From Cydia pomonella (taxonomy: Eukaryota > Arthropoda > Insecta > Lepidoptera > Tortricidae): a DNA stretch of 64,000 bases. The stretch's first letter is position 1; the number at the start of each line of letters is the position of its first letter. Location of the stretch: assembly GCF_033807575.1 (NCBI RefSeq), contig NC_084717.1:11161692-11225691 (forward strand). The letters are read 5' to 3'. Below are positions 54,301 to 64,000 of this stretch, in pieces. Made by a program: the position numbers and the translations under genes. The notes beneath the pieces are model-generated. The model was given only the letters and a program-made list of their open reading frames with translations. It was not told the DNA's origin and did no database searches.

Positions 54301-57300
54301 TAATACAAGAATTTGTTTCAGTGCTTGGTGCTAGTGTTCTCCTGCCACGGCTGGGACATCACGACGATCGAAGGCGTGGGTAACCGGCTGACTGGCTACA
54401 GTGATGTGCAGAAACGCATCGCCGCTTTCCACGGTAGCCAGTGCGGCTACTGCACGCCGGGATGGGTCATGCATATGACTAGGTACTTATTTCATTAGTT
54501 TTTGATTCATTCCTACCTGATTCCTACATACAATCTTCTATGCAACAAAAACATTGAAGTCTCTTTGAAATCTGTGGTGACACTAGTTACTTATGTCATT
54601 TTTTACCATGTACTCCACGAACGTGTCAAGCTATATGCCTATATAATTTCTGTCGCTATGATACTTCAGGAAAATACCTAATTTTGTACGAAAAAGTTGC
54701 AATGTAAAAGATGTCTGAATATCATTTCAATTATTACTTATACTTAACAAATGTCAACGCCTTCCCAATGTTGAATGAGTACCTATTTAACTAATATCCC
54801 TTTTTCTAAAATGCAATGATTGCAATGTGCAGTGACAGGCTGATGATAATGATGATGTTTTCAGCCTGCAGGACAAACACCTGACGATGGCAGAACTAGA
54901 GCGGTCTTTCGGCTCCAATACCTGCCGCTGCACCGGCTTCCGACCCATTCTTGATGCCATGAAGTCCTTCGCCGTCGACGCCAGCGCGGACCTCTGCCAG
55001 AAGGTTTGATTTATTTGTAGAGTCGGACCAAACTGCTGGAAGCATGGCATTTTTAATGGCGAAATGTGGCAATGTCATCATTAATGTCAAGTTTCTATGA
55101 AAATTATATTATTATTGTGCTAGAGTCGGTGTAAAGTTAACTTAGATGGACTCTATATTTTGTGCCAGAGGACCAAATCGTTTATGGACTGGAACATATA
55201 AAGGATGAGTATGTGAATGTCTTCGTTCTTTTACAGTGTAATCCTATAGCAATTGATAATTAGATACATTTTTTGAGAATGTAAGATTAAAGAAAAGAAG
55301 GGTTTGACCGTCTAGCACGAGTTGCGTTCTCGCGCGCGAGTCCATACTTGAAGTTGCGCAGGATGAATGGAGTCGCGCGCGAGAATGCAACTAATGCTAG
55401 CCGGTCTGAAGTATGTACATAGTAGTCTTCGACAATCATTTTGGCATGACATGCTAGAATGGTCCGGGTATGGGCCGAACCTTCCGATACTTCGTTTTCT
55501 ATGACGGGTGACAGTGATATTACGCCTATAAAAAACTGAACTGTCGGACGCCTCGGCACGGACCCTGACGGTTCTAGAGTGTGGTAAGTCATCCTTTAGA
55601 GATATATGTGATTCTTCCGCTTATTCTAATTGTCACTAGATAATTCGACTACTTTGTCAATCATTGTATTGCAATAGAGTTTAAAATAAATACTAACATT
55701 TTTAAATCGTTTACCAAAAATCTGTATGTTGTTCATATAATTTAATCCTTTCATAGGTAAGCGATATTGAAGACATCAGGATTTGCAGCAAAACCAATTC
55801 CATGTGTGAGCGCCGATGCTCCGGCTTCAGCGAAGATAGCGACTGGAGTGTGATCAGTGACCAGCAGTTGGACAAGTTGGAGAAGAAGAAAGACGATAAA
55901 ATGATCTCTTTAACTTTTGGAAAGCAGAAGTTTTTCAAAATTTATGATGTGGACGACGTTTTTGATTTGCTGGACAAGTATGGCGTAGACTCGTATATGT
56001 TCGTGGATGGTAACACTGGAAAAGGGGAGTAGAGCAATATTTCGGTCAGACATTTATATTTCTGATGCTATTAAAGCAAGCAGAATTTATTAATAAATTG
56101 CTTGTCCTAAAGTAAGGTCATGACATCAAATTAATATATTATATCTATAACATTTTTTTAAAGGAATTCAATTTTTAGTGTGCAAATTTACTTAATTGAC
56201 TACGTTATCTATACCAATTGCAGTTAACCTGAATACATAATAATTGTATTCAAATATGCTTGCTTTAGGATTTCAATGTAGCAATACACTCCTACTAAAC
56301 AATGTTTATATCTGTTTCCTTTAAAAGTGAAGAAGGTTAAAACCTAAAGTTTTCACGTACCAACTTAAGAATATATTTTTCTTCTCAGGAACGGTAGAGA
56401 CATTCGAATATCCTAGAGTCTTAATAGACATCAGCGGAGTAAAGAGTCTGAAAAAGTATGAGTTCGATCAAAATTTGATACTTGGCGCCAACATGGCACT
56501 GGAAGATTGCATAGCACTATTCAAAGAAACCGCAAAATCCCAAAGCGAATTTTCGTATTTGGCTGAATTTGTGAAACATTTTGAGCTCGTCGCACACATT
56601 TCTGTTCGAAAGGTAACTTACGAGTATTGAATAAGTATTTCTACACAACTGCGCTTCTTATTCGATAAGACACCTTGTTACGTAACAGTAAGGTAAGTTT
56701 CCAACGTACGGTAAAATACGAGGTTACATCTTATGGTAGGAGAAAACAAAAGATAGTCGACCAACGTAGTGGTTATATTCTCTTTGTTTGTACCTATTTA
56801 AAATGATTGTTTTTGCAGATTGGTTCCTTGGCGGGTAATTTGATGTTAAAGCATACAAATCCATCGTATCAGTCCGACGTATTCCTGCTTTTGGAGACGG
56901 TTGGAGCCGTGGTGGTCAACAGTGAGTAAAAAGTGATGTCCAAGGTTCAAAATTAAACGGTAGTTTTGTAGGAATTTTCCTAAAGGCTGGGATGGGATAG
57001 ACAGTGCGAGAACTCACGCGCGAGTTTCGTAGCATTACCGGATTCTGAGGTACAAAAACCATAATGTATGCTCCGGTGTGTGAGTGGGATGTTGCTATAT
57101 ACATTTAATGAGCTGTCTCGTTCACACACCGAAGTGGCGTGCGGATCCGCGTCAAATAGGTAAGTAATTGCGTAAATGAGCCTTTAAAACTTGAAATTCA
57201 TGTTTTTGGTTCGTGGAGAAGCAATCTTTTATTTTACATATTCATGGTGGCTTATCGTTGATATTAAAATGTGTTTCCACAAGAGTTGTTGTTTTCATAA

Positions 57301-60300
57301 CAATTATTTTTATACTATTGTTCTGTTCACAGAGCAAAGTAACGGGAAGAAGAAAACCCTTTCGCTGTTGGATTTCTTGAAGTACGATATGCAAGGCATG
57401 CTCATGATAGCCATCGAGCTGCCTCCACTGAGTAGCAAACATGTGTTTAGAAGCTATAAGGTAATAAAATAACTATAAGTTAAAAACGTGGTGATCAGGT
57501 TCATCAAAATTTGACGGTTAGTTACCCATATTGTCCACACTTGTCGAACATGTAGCGAACTCATCAGGAAAGCGATAAGATTTCTTTTTGCTGTCACTTT
57601 TAGCAAGTCGAATTGCCCCTCTGACGGCTTATGTGACTTAACTTACAAAAACTGATAAATATTCACCACACCAGCTTGTAAAGGTTATTTTGATTGTTCA
57701 AAAACTAATGAGAAAGTTGCATATTATCCATATGTGGGGAAAAGTAACCAGATGCAATTTTTGAGCTGTTTCCTTATGTAAGCTGCATGTTGGAATTGGC
57801 TTTTAAATGATGATTCTGAATGATACATTTTTTTAGTACGTTCGTTTGGATTTGATTTGTTTGATTCTATGGCATAGTATGGAGGAGGCCTATGTCCATA
57901 AATGGACATCCAATAGAACTTAAATTGTTATAAATTATTTCGCAATATTCAATATTATTATATTTATATAAAAAACAAAACCCAATAATTACAAAATAAT
58001 ATAATTTAATTAGATTAAGAGAATTAATGAAAAACGTAAATAGTTTTAATGTTTTTCTATTGGAAATAAAAGGCTTAAATAATAATAAATAATAATAATT
58101 TCATAGTGTGTATTTACCTCGCGTTGTTGTGATGCAAAAATTTGTGTTCACTCGGAGGCAAAGTTTGTTTAGCCCTCGTGCCTTGAAACCCTCGCAACGC
58201 TCAAGATTCCATTTTCAAACTACTCGCTACGCTCGTGGTTCAATTTTGAAATATTTCGCTTGCTCGGGTATCAATATTAGCTCGAGCCGTTAAACAACAA
58301 CTTTGCCCCCTTGTAAAGCAAATAACTATTATTCTTAAGTAATAGGTATTCACACGCCACAAGTGTAATTATTATACATACATATCAATACAGAAAAGTT
58401 AACTCAACTGGGGACAGTAATAATTGTTTTTTTTTTATTCTCATTATTCTTTTTTAATATATGAATTGACTTATTGAAATATGTTTGCATATGCCAATCT
58501 CATAAGCTCATTGCCCGTGTAAATAAATTATTGAATATGTATATAGTTAGATAATAAGAAATTATTTCGTACGCCAAAAGGCACATCATAGCTGTTCCTT
58601 AGAATACTGAGTTACCACCTATTTATATACCTGTGATGAACGAATAAAGAATTGATTGATTAAAATTGATTGATATGTACAATATGTACATATGCCTAGT
58701 AACATCACGTATCAATTTATAGGTAAATCATATCACTGAAAATTCATGGTGTGATGTACTTTTGGTGTTGTTGACTGACTTTTACTCATCAGATCACCAC
58801 CTCGGGCAAAGACGAATCCCCGGTATCATCTCTATCCGAATAGCCACGTCAAGTAGAAAATAGTAATTTGTACAACAAGAGAGCAAAGTTTGATATTTCT
58901 TTCAGTGCTTATTTTGAGTCCCGTGCAAGCGAAAGATTATATAATAGATTCACGAGCATAGTAAGTGAATTTAATTTAGAATCTTGGGCGTAGTAAGGGA
59001 CTCAAAAGCACACTAGATGTAAATAATTCACTTTGATCTCGTGTAGTACACAAGACTTTTCACCTCAGCATTGAGAAAATATTTTGAAGGAAAATACAAC
59101 ATGAAAAATTTTATCCATCTTCATCACTAAGGTCCGACCGAGATCTCGGTCTCGGTCTCGGTATTCTCGGCCAAAAATCGAGCCGAGATCTCGGTCTCGG
59201 CTCTCGGCCAAAATGGGCCGAGATTCTTGCCGAGACCGAGAATAGGCAATGAGTTATCATTGGTGAATTTGAATTTTCCCCACACGAGCGCCCGTTTCTT
59301 AGCCACCAGTTGGTTGCATCGCCCAGTTGGTGTGACGTTTTTTTGTGATTTTGATTGGTTTCGTACCCATATTTTAAGCCAATTACTTATCAAATACTAA
59401 GTGTTGGGATCGGATAGGCGCGGTTGCAAGTAATGACTAGTTCATTTGGGTCTTTTCGTTTTGTGGTTATTGTTATTGATGAATGAATAAAGTGTATATT
59501 GTTATCAGGATGTAACTTAGATTAACTTGTTGTTAGTAGAAGATGACACTGGATATTTTGATACTAAATATATTTGTGTTAACGGGAAAACGCAAAGCAG
59601 TATGTAAGTACAAAACGACACCTGTGGCTCTCTCTTTATTTTGATTATTGTTATTGTACCTCTCTTTGTCCACATCCGTACTGAAAAAACCGGCCAAGTA
59701 TGTGTCGGACCACGCATAATGGAAGGTTCCGTACCTTCATACAATACAAAAAAGACGTTAGTGGCACTTTCGTCGTTTCAATAAGCAGATCAGTTTTTTT
59801 TATAACTCTTAAATGTCTTACCGACCATATTCAAAATAATTTTCCTGAAAAATTATTTGCCTATAATGCTTTATTATTTAGATATTTTTAAATGGTTTTG
59901 CTCTCCCAGTTCAAAAGTTAGAGGGGAACACACAATTTTTTTGGAGCGATTATTTCCAAAAGTATTTACTTAATCAAAAAAACGTTTTTAGCAACCTTTA
60001 TGTATTTTTAAATACCTATCTAAAGGAACTATAAGGGTTACATTTTGCCATTTTGGCTACGGAACCCTAAAAATACTATTTAATAGCGCTACGGATTGAT
60101 TATGATAACTTTTTCTGATAAATCGTTGAATTTCAATTATAAAACATTTTTAGTGCAAAATTCGTCTTTTTTCTATTTTATAAATTCTCGGTCTCGGTCT
60201 CGGCCGAGAATCCAATTGAATCTCGGTCTCGGTCTCGGTCTCGGCCGAGAATCCAATTGAATCTCGGTCTCGGTCTCGGTCTCGGCCGAGACAAAAAAAC

Positions 60301-63300
60301 CGTTCTCGGTCGGACTTTATTCATCACTTTGTCACTCATGTTTTCTTAAGGTATTCTGACAATTAAGTTTAATTACTACAATAAAACACATAAACAAACC
60401 GAAATAAATTTCAGTGAAATAATATGGAAATAACGAACACAGACAGTTCGATCGTCAACTTTGTAAAATACGGTCCGAATTACGGATACTGCCGACTATT
60501 GACTATTGTAGACTGTTCGTTAAAAGTAGAATTATTTATTTTACGTGATGTTTGAATTTTTTAAAGTGCATCATTTTCATTGTACATTTTTTTCTTATTA
60601 GGTAGTTAAGTAGTTATTAACCTATTACGAAGTCATACTCGTAGGTGTTTTGGAACGATATATTCCGACTTATTTCGGGGGTCTATTATAAACCGTCAAT
60701 ATACTGTTGAATGATGTTTGACCTTTATTGTCTATTTCTTTTTGCTAATGACGTGAAAGGGACAGAGGTCATCAATCCAATAATTTGAACTTGCATTAGG
60801 ACCCGCACGTTGAAATTTTGAATTTAAATTTGAATGTACAGGTCAAAATACCCGTGATTGAGCTGCTGAGGTGAAAAATCTTTTTGCCTAAAAACGACAT
60901 ACCTACTTATATTTTCAGATAATGCCTCGAAACCAAAATGCCTTAGCAATCGTCAACGCAGCCTTCCTATTCAAAATAAACCCCAAATCGAAGATTATCG
61001 AAGACGCCGACATCTGCTACGGAAACATTTCTCCCACATTCGTACACGCCAAAGGCACTGAGGCGTTTTTGAAGGGAAAAATGGTGTTCAACAATGTGAC
61101 GTTACAGGCTGCTATCAAAATATTGAACAAAGAAATTGTTCCTAAATGTGACCCGGCACAGCCATCCAGTGAATTTAGGAAGAAACTAGCTGTTGGTTTG
61201 TTTTACAAGGTTAGAATAACTGTGGAGGCAGGATCCTCTACGTAGGCGTAGTATTCTCTTATTTGATGTATTCATACAGATAATTCTAACAGGAACAAAG
61301 ATATGATTAGGGTACGTAGCCAACATGTTAGCGTCATATATCTCTCTCTATCACTCTTCCATATTAGTGCGACATCGTTTCTCGTGAAATTTGGTGAGCA
61401 GGTTCAGTAGGTAAATATAATGTAAGTTAAATATAATTTATCTGACCTTTTGTTTTTTTAGGAAATGTTCAAAATGGTGCAAATTGGTATAAACTGGACT
61501 TAAGTTCCATTAGCATCTATGGCACTTAAGACCCACTGTGGCTCACAGAGCCACTAGTATTAGGTACCTATAGGGAATAGTATATAAAATAATAGGGGTT
61601 TTTCAGCAAAGGTAAGCTAATTACCTACTTTAGAAATGTTGTTGCGGTTATTATAAGTAGGTAGGAACCATAACTTATAAATGATAATTTGCAGTAATGG
61701 TATGATTACTGTTTCAATATTTGTTGTTACAGCATACTATTATAACATAGGTTTCGTTTAAGTGTATCAATACAAATTGAAGTGTATTCATATTTTACTT
61801 TTTCTGTAGTATATTTTGGGAAATCATATTATCTCACCAAAAACATTTTCATGTAAAATGTTGCCACGACGAAACCATAAGGCTCGCACTGTCAAAAAGT
61901 TATCAGATCTCATCTAGACCCAAGCTTCTAACTCTAGAAGCCCTAACTTCAATTAGTTTTGAAGATTGACTATACTGCTTGATAAAATTTATTACGATGA
62001 ACCCTGAGTCTAATCCGTATTACATCTGACTCACACCACTTTTCTTAAGTTATGAACTATAGATTTTGAAAGTCCTTAAATAATCTAAAAAATATTAAGT
62101 AGTAGTTTATAGTGTGCTAAGTTCTTGCGTATATACTTACCTAATTATTTATTACATTTACACTAGGTTAAATTGCGTCTAGCCTGTGTTAAGGTTTTTC
62201 TTCCTATACCTTCGCCTCTCCAGGTGATCCTGAATATCTGCCCGCCCAACGCACTAAACCCTCGCTATCGCTCAGGCGCCGCCCTCGTCCAGCGGCCTCT
62301 GTCCCAAGGCAGACAAGAGTTCCAGACTGACTCCTCACTATACCCACTCAATCAGGTAGGTACATACTTAATGTATCAAAGTTCTACATTGCTGGTTAGT
62401 TGGCGTTAGTGTCAGTTGTCCTCAAAGTTTCGGCATCTCATGCGTTTTCCATAATAAAATACCATATACTAATTGTTCAGTTATCGACTACATAGGTACG
62501 CCAATAGAACTTTTACTTTATTATTCCGACTTAAGGTTCAAATTAGATTGCACTTTCGGGAAATGTGACCGGTCTTCAAATGAATCATCAATGCTGGATT
62601 CATTGGAATACATGTAATTATTTTTTTGGGTAAACCTTGTAGATACCCATCTACCTGGAAAAGGGTTAAAGGTCCGCCTTATTAATACGAGTAGATTATA
62701 TTATATTTGAACAATCACTATGAAAGTGTTATCTTGCAATGTTTTACTTTTCATTTTCTAGCCCGTGCCTAAGCTCGAGGCCGCCATCCAGGCAGCAGGC
62801 GAAGCCAAATACGCCAACGATATACCTCCCATGCCGAGGGAGGTGTTCGGGGCCTTCGTACAGTCTACTGTACATTCGGGAGAACTCGTCGGGGTTGATA
62901 GTACTGATGTCTTGGTAAGTTTGAACAGATATAAGTTACTGCCAATAATTGTTTTTGTAACACACTTTTATTCTTGACTGTATCTTCTCATATGCATGTC
63001 TATCAAGTACTTCATGTGACCTTGCAAATAAGCCTAAACTCGATGTGTGACTGCATCATCAGATCAGCTCCATGTTAGCATATTATTGCATTGTCATCAG
63101 AATTACGAAAGTAATCCAAATTTAAACTGTATCAAGTATCAGGAAGTGGTTCAAATTTAAGTTACAAGATTTGAAACAAATACAGAAAGAAACCTACTTA
63201 CTACTGTGAAGCTAAATAAAAGTGTGTACTTAAAACATGATTGCTGGTGTAACACCTTCCCATAAGAGCCAGTATCTACTTAAAGACCGACTCCTTACTC

Positions 63301-64000
63301 TACCCGCTGTTACAGCCCCTTCGCAAGCTCGAGTCTGTACATTTCTAGGTACCTTATTTTTACATTCGTGAGTACTGTAATGGGTTGATTATAGGTAGCT
63401 GTTTTGGTAAATTTGTAACATCCATGTATATAAATATACCTTATCCCAAAGTTTACTTGGATAGGGATGGTAAAGGAATACCGTGTTTTATTTTATAGCT
63501 CAATAATAATTGCTCTGAAATCATTATTGACAAAACTGTCGATTTCTCGGCACAAAACCACGTTGGTGATGGCGTTGAAGATGTTATTGTAGTTACTTTC
63601 CAAAGTATACCTAAATACACATATTGTTTAAATATGTAAATGAAACAGCTGTAACAACGTAGGAAATATGTTTTATTAGCACATAGCACTCAATAAATGA
63701 GTTTGATCTGCGACAAATTTGTGTTTCTTATATGCTAATTTACTTAGACATTTAACTAATAGGTAGAATATATACAATAAAAAAATTTGCGTAGTAGTTA
63801 CTACGCAAATTTTTTTATTGCTTGCGAATAAAAGTGAGTAATTACTAACTTTAAAATGTATTTATGGTATAGTAACATATTTACGCAATTTTACTCCCTC
63901 ATTAATTAGGTGTAATACTTCATTTCAGGACATAGAAGGGGTTATAGCAGTGTACACCGCCAAAGACATCCCCGGCGTAAATTCGTTCAGCGTGCCAGGA
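51323..64000 (+). CDS. AOX: Aldehyde oxidase (xanthine dehydrogenase family), N-terminal half, truncated at right edge
   Basis: Molybdo-flavoenzymes of this family oxidise aldehydes using Mo-cofactor, FAD and two 2Fe-2S clusters; insect members act in odorant and xenobiotic clearance. Exons are 51323-51365, 53722-53888, 54322-54482, 54865-55003, 55757-56024, 56389-56612, 56819-56921, 57333-57460, 60919-61209, 62224-62355, 62762-62914 and 63929 onward, all phase-compatible, giving about 627 residues of an expected 1250 or so. First cluster cysteines are at about residues 42, 47, 50 and 71. The second cluster (GSQCGYCTPG and CRCTGFRP) uses about 111, 114, 144 and 146. The FAD domain covers about 171-411 and the Mo-domain start (EAKYANDIP) lies near 565. 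Exon 5 lacks a GT donor. The short N-terminus and the DESTPRDTSLNAYLR pattern favour aldehyde oxidase over xanthine dehydrogenase. Confidence 0.9.
52655..52722. repeat. Near-perfect hairpin in AOX intron 1
   Basis: Arms gcggaaagagaagagtcgtg and cacggctcttctctttccgc, extending inward to the central tgggcccca, form a hairpin of about 30 bp per arm. Confidence 0.75.
52885..53152. mobile_element. TATGGAAGG-family element, complete, 8-bp TSD
   Basis: 268 bp with 32-bp terminal repeats (TATGGAAGGTAGAGGCAAGG onward) differing at one base. The 8-bp duplication TTTCTTAG lies at 52877-52884 and 53153-53160 and fits the hAT pattern nTnnnnAn. It has no coding capacity and lies in AOX intron 1. Confidence 0.85.
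53722..53888 (+). CDS. AOX: AOX exon 2 (first 2Fe-2S cluster)
   Basis: It enters after TGTCGCAG with two bases completing Val. It holds PRDTSLNAYLRYTLALPGTK and the cluster motif MCHEGGCGACIVSV. The C-x4-C-x2-C spacing is that of the plant-type ferredoxin domain. Donor TCC|GTACGT, phase 0. Confidence 0.9.
54322..54482 (+). CDS. AOX: AOX exon 3 (second 2Fe-2S cluster, first half)
   Basis: It starts CLVLVFSCHGWDITTIEGVG, the Cys being the fourth ligand of cluster one. It continues through the helix YSDVQKRIAAFHG to SQCGYCTPGWVMHMT. Acceptor TTTCAG, donor CTAG|GTACTT, phase 2. The Trp after CTPG and the shorter following helix differ from the usual G-M/F-V-M pattern. Confidence 0.9.
54865..55003 (+). 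CDS. AOX: AOX exon 4 (second 2Fe-2S cluster, second half)
   Basis: It encodes LQDKHLTMAELERSFGSNTC, then RCTGFRPILDAMKSFA. The C-R-C motif supplies the last two ligands of cluster two. Acceptor TTTTCAG, donor AAG|GTTTGA, phase 0. Confidence 0.9.
55306..55406. repeat. Inverted repeat with CGCGCGCGA core
   Basis: Arms gaccgtctagca, gttgcgttctcgcgcgcga and partners bracket a 27-base spacer. In AOX intron 4, noncoding. Confidence 0.65.
55757..56024 (+). CDS. AOX: AOX exon 5 (linker and start of FAD domain), defective donor
   Basis: It covers the interdomain linker and enters the FAD domain, ending VDGNTGKG, the usual A/D-G-N-T-x-x-G loop contacting FAD. Phase and the next exon require the exon to end at AAAG|, but the following bases are GGGAGT, so the donor reads GG, not GT. 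Reading on meets TAG within two codons. A cryptic GTAACA at 56010 is in phase but would remove Asn-Thr-Gly-Lys and one further residue. Confidence 0.8.
56389..56612 (+). CDS. AOX: AOX exon 6 (FAD domain)
   Basis: It starts TVETFEYPRVLIDISGVKSL after CTTCTCAG, entering with two bases. It includes LILGANMALEDCIALFKE and FELVAHISVRK, a typical FAD-domain progression. Donor AAG|GTAACT, phase 0. Confidence 0.88.
56819..56921 (+). CDS. AOX: AOX exon 7 (GSLAGN motif)
   Basis: The exon has IGSLAGNLMLKHTNPSYQSD, the FAD-binding G-S-x-A-G-N motif of insect aldehyde oxidases, then VFLLLETVGAVVVN. Acceptor TTTTGCAG, donor A|GTGAGT. Confidence 0.9.
57333..57460 (+). CDS. AOX: AOX exon 8 (end of FAD domain)
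   Basis: It encodes TLSLLDFLKYDMQGMLMIAI then ELPPLSSKHVFRSYK, the F-L-x-x-D/N-M strand and the F-R-S-Y-K motif that precedes the M-P-R-x-Q-N-A motif of exon 9. Acceptor GTTCACAG, donor AAG|GTAATA. Intron 8 is 3.46 kb and holds a 1.2-kb hAT-like element. Confidence 0.88.
57461..60918. other. AOX intron 8: repeats only
   Basis: 3.46 kb without coding exon; frames on either side join directly (FRSYK to IMPRNQNA). Contains a SINE scrap (57.87 kb), a lepidopteran repeat (58.13-58.32 kb, aggcaaagtttgtttagccc) and the hAT-like element at 59128-60319. Confidence 0.7.
59128..60319. mobile_element. hAT-like element with CTCGGT subterminal repeats
   Basis: Ends TAAGGTCCGACCGAGA and TCTCGGTCGGACTTTA pair with one mismatch. 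The 8-bp duplication TTCATCAC (59120-59127, 60320-60327) fits nTnnnnAn. Inside both ends, ctcggt hexamers are arrayed on opposite strands, and at the right a ctcggtctcggccgagaatcc unit repeats. No transposase recognised. Confidence 0.82.
60919..61209 (+). CDS. AOX: AOX exon 9 (FAD domain C-terminal subdomain)
   Basis: It starts IMPRNQNALAIVNAAFLFKI and ends SSEFRKKLAVGLFYK, both strong family signatures of the CO-dehydrogenase flavoprotein C-terminal subdomain. 97 whole codons, acceptor ATTTTCAG, donor AAG|GTTAGA. Confidence 0.92.
62224..62355 (+). CDS. AOX: AOX exon 10 (linker to Mo-cofactor domain)
   Basis: It encodes YRSGAALVQRPLSQGRQEFQ then TDSSLYPLNQ. The R-S-G-x-x-x-x-x-R-P-x-S-x-G-x-Q pattern is the family linker. 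Acceptor CTCTCCAG, donor CAG|GTAGGT, both phase 0. Confidence 0.88.
62762..62914 (+). CDS. AOX: AOX exon 11 (start of Mo-cofactor domain)
   Basis: It encodes PVPKLEAAIQAAGEAKYAND then IPPMPREVFGAFVQST. The G-E-A-x-Y-x-x-D-I/D-P motif begins the first aldehyde-oxidase/xanthine-dehydrogenase a/b domain. Acceptor TTTTCTAG, donor TTG|GTAAGT. Confidence 0.9.
63929..64000 (+). CDS. AOX: AOX exon 12, cut by window edge
   Basis: It encodes DIEGVIAVYTAKDIPGVNSF then SVPG and continues past the window. The V-x-A-V-Y/F-T-A-K-D-I-P-G motif confirms the family. Acceptor TTTCAG, phase 0. Confidence 0.9.

Noticed and set aside
60188..60310. Regular ctcggtctcggccgag repeats considered as a CRISPR or satellite array
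   Set aside because: They are the subterminal repeats of the hAT-like element, with no unique spacers, in an animal genome.

Overview
The window reads as a moth or butterfly (Lepidoptera) nuclear genome. It holds intron-rich genes with canonical GT-AG splice sites, and dense, young, nested transposons: non-LTR elements with AAAT-type tails, many terminal-inverted-repeat MITEs, hAT-like and PIF/Harbinger-like elements. The proteins look insect-like throughout. No bacterial gene, rRNA, tRNA or CRISPR array was recognised.

Region 1 (1-12.3 kb, minus strand): eight consecutive internal exons of symplekin, the scaffold of the pre-mRNA 3'-end cleavage machinery. They give about 925 residues, with all exon phases compatible. 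The extreme N-terminal exon was not found, and the C-terminal exons lie beyond the left edge. The introns hold MITEs, two copies of a dispersed 360-bp repeat, and a LINE-in-LINE mosaic (8.6-12.0 kb).

Region 2 (15.3-49.8 kb): a local family of small four-transmembrane proteins, each starting with a Cys-rich motif of the type C-C-x-C-x-P-L-R-x-G. One complete gene is on the minus strand (A). Three complete genes are on the plus strand (B, C, D). Three broken copies follow (E, F, G). Every complete gene has four coding exons with intron phases 0, 0, 1. Gene F carries a SINE-like insertion with a 7-bp target duplication inside exon 3 and a nonsense codon in exon 4. E and G are first-exon remnants with frameshifts. 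In genes B, C and F, part of an exon has been tandemly copied beside the gene.

Region 3 (51.3-64.0 kb, plus strand): the first twelve exons, about 627 residues, of an aldehyde oxidase of the xanthine dehydrogenase family. They cover both 2Fe-2S clusters, the FAD domain and the start of the molybdenum-cofactor domain. The gene runs off the right edge. The donor site of exon 5 reads GG instead of GT, so the gene is either damaged, forced to use a cryptic in-frame donor 15 bases upstream, or contains a base error.

The three regions show no functional link. Exon models were built by hand from splice consensus, reading-frame continuity and remembered family similarity, without alignment or transcript data.
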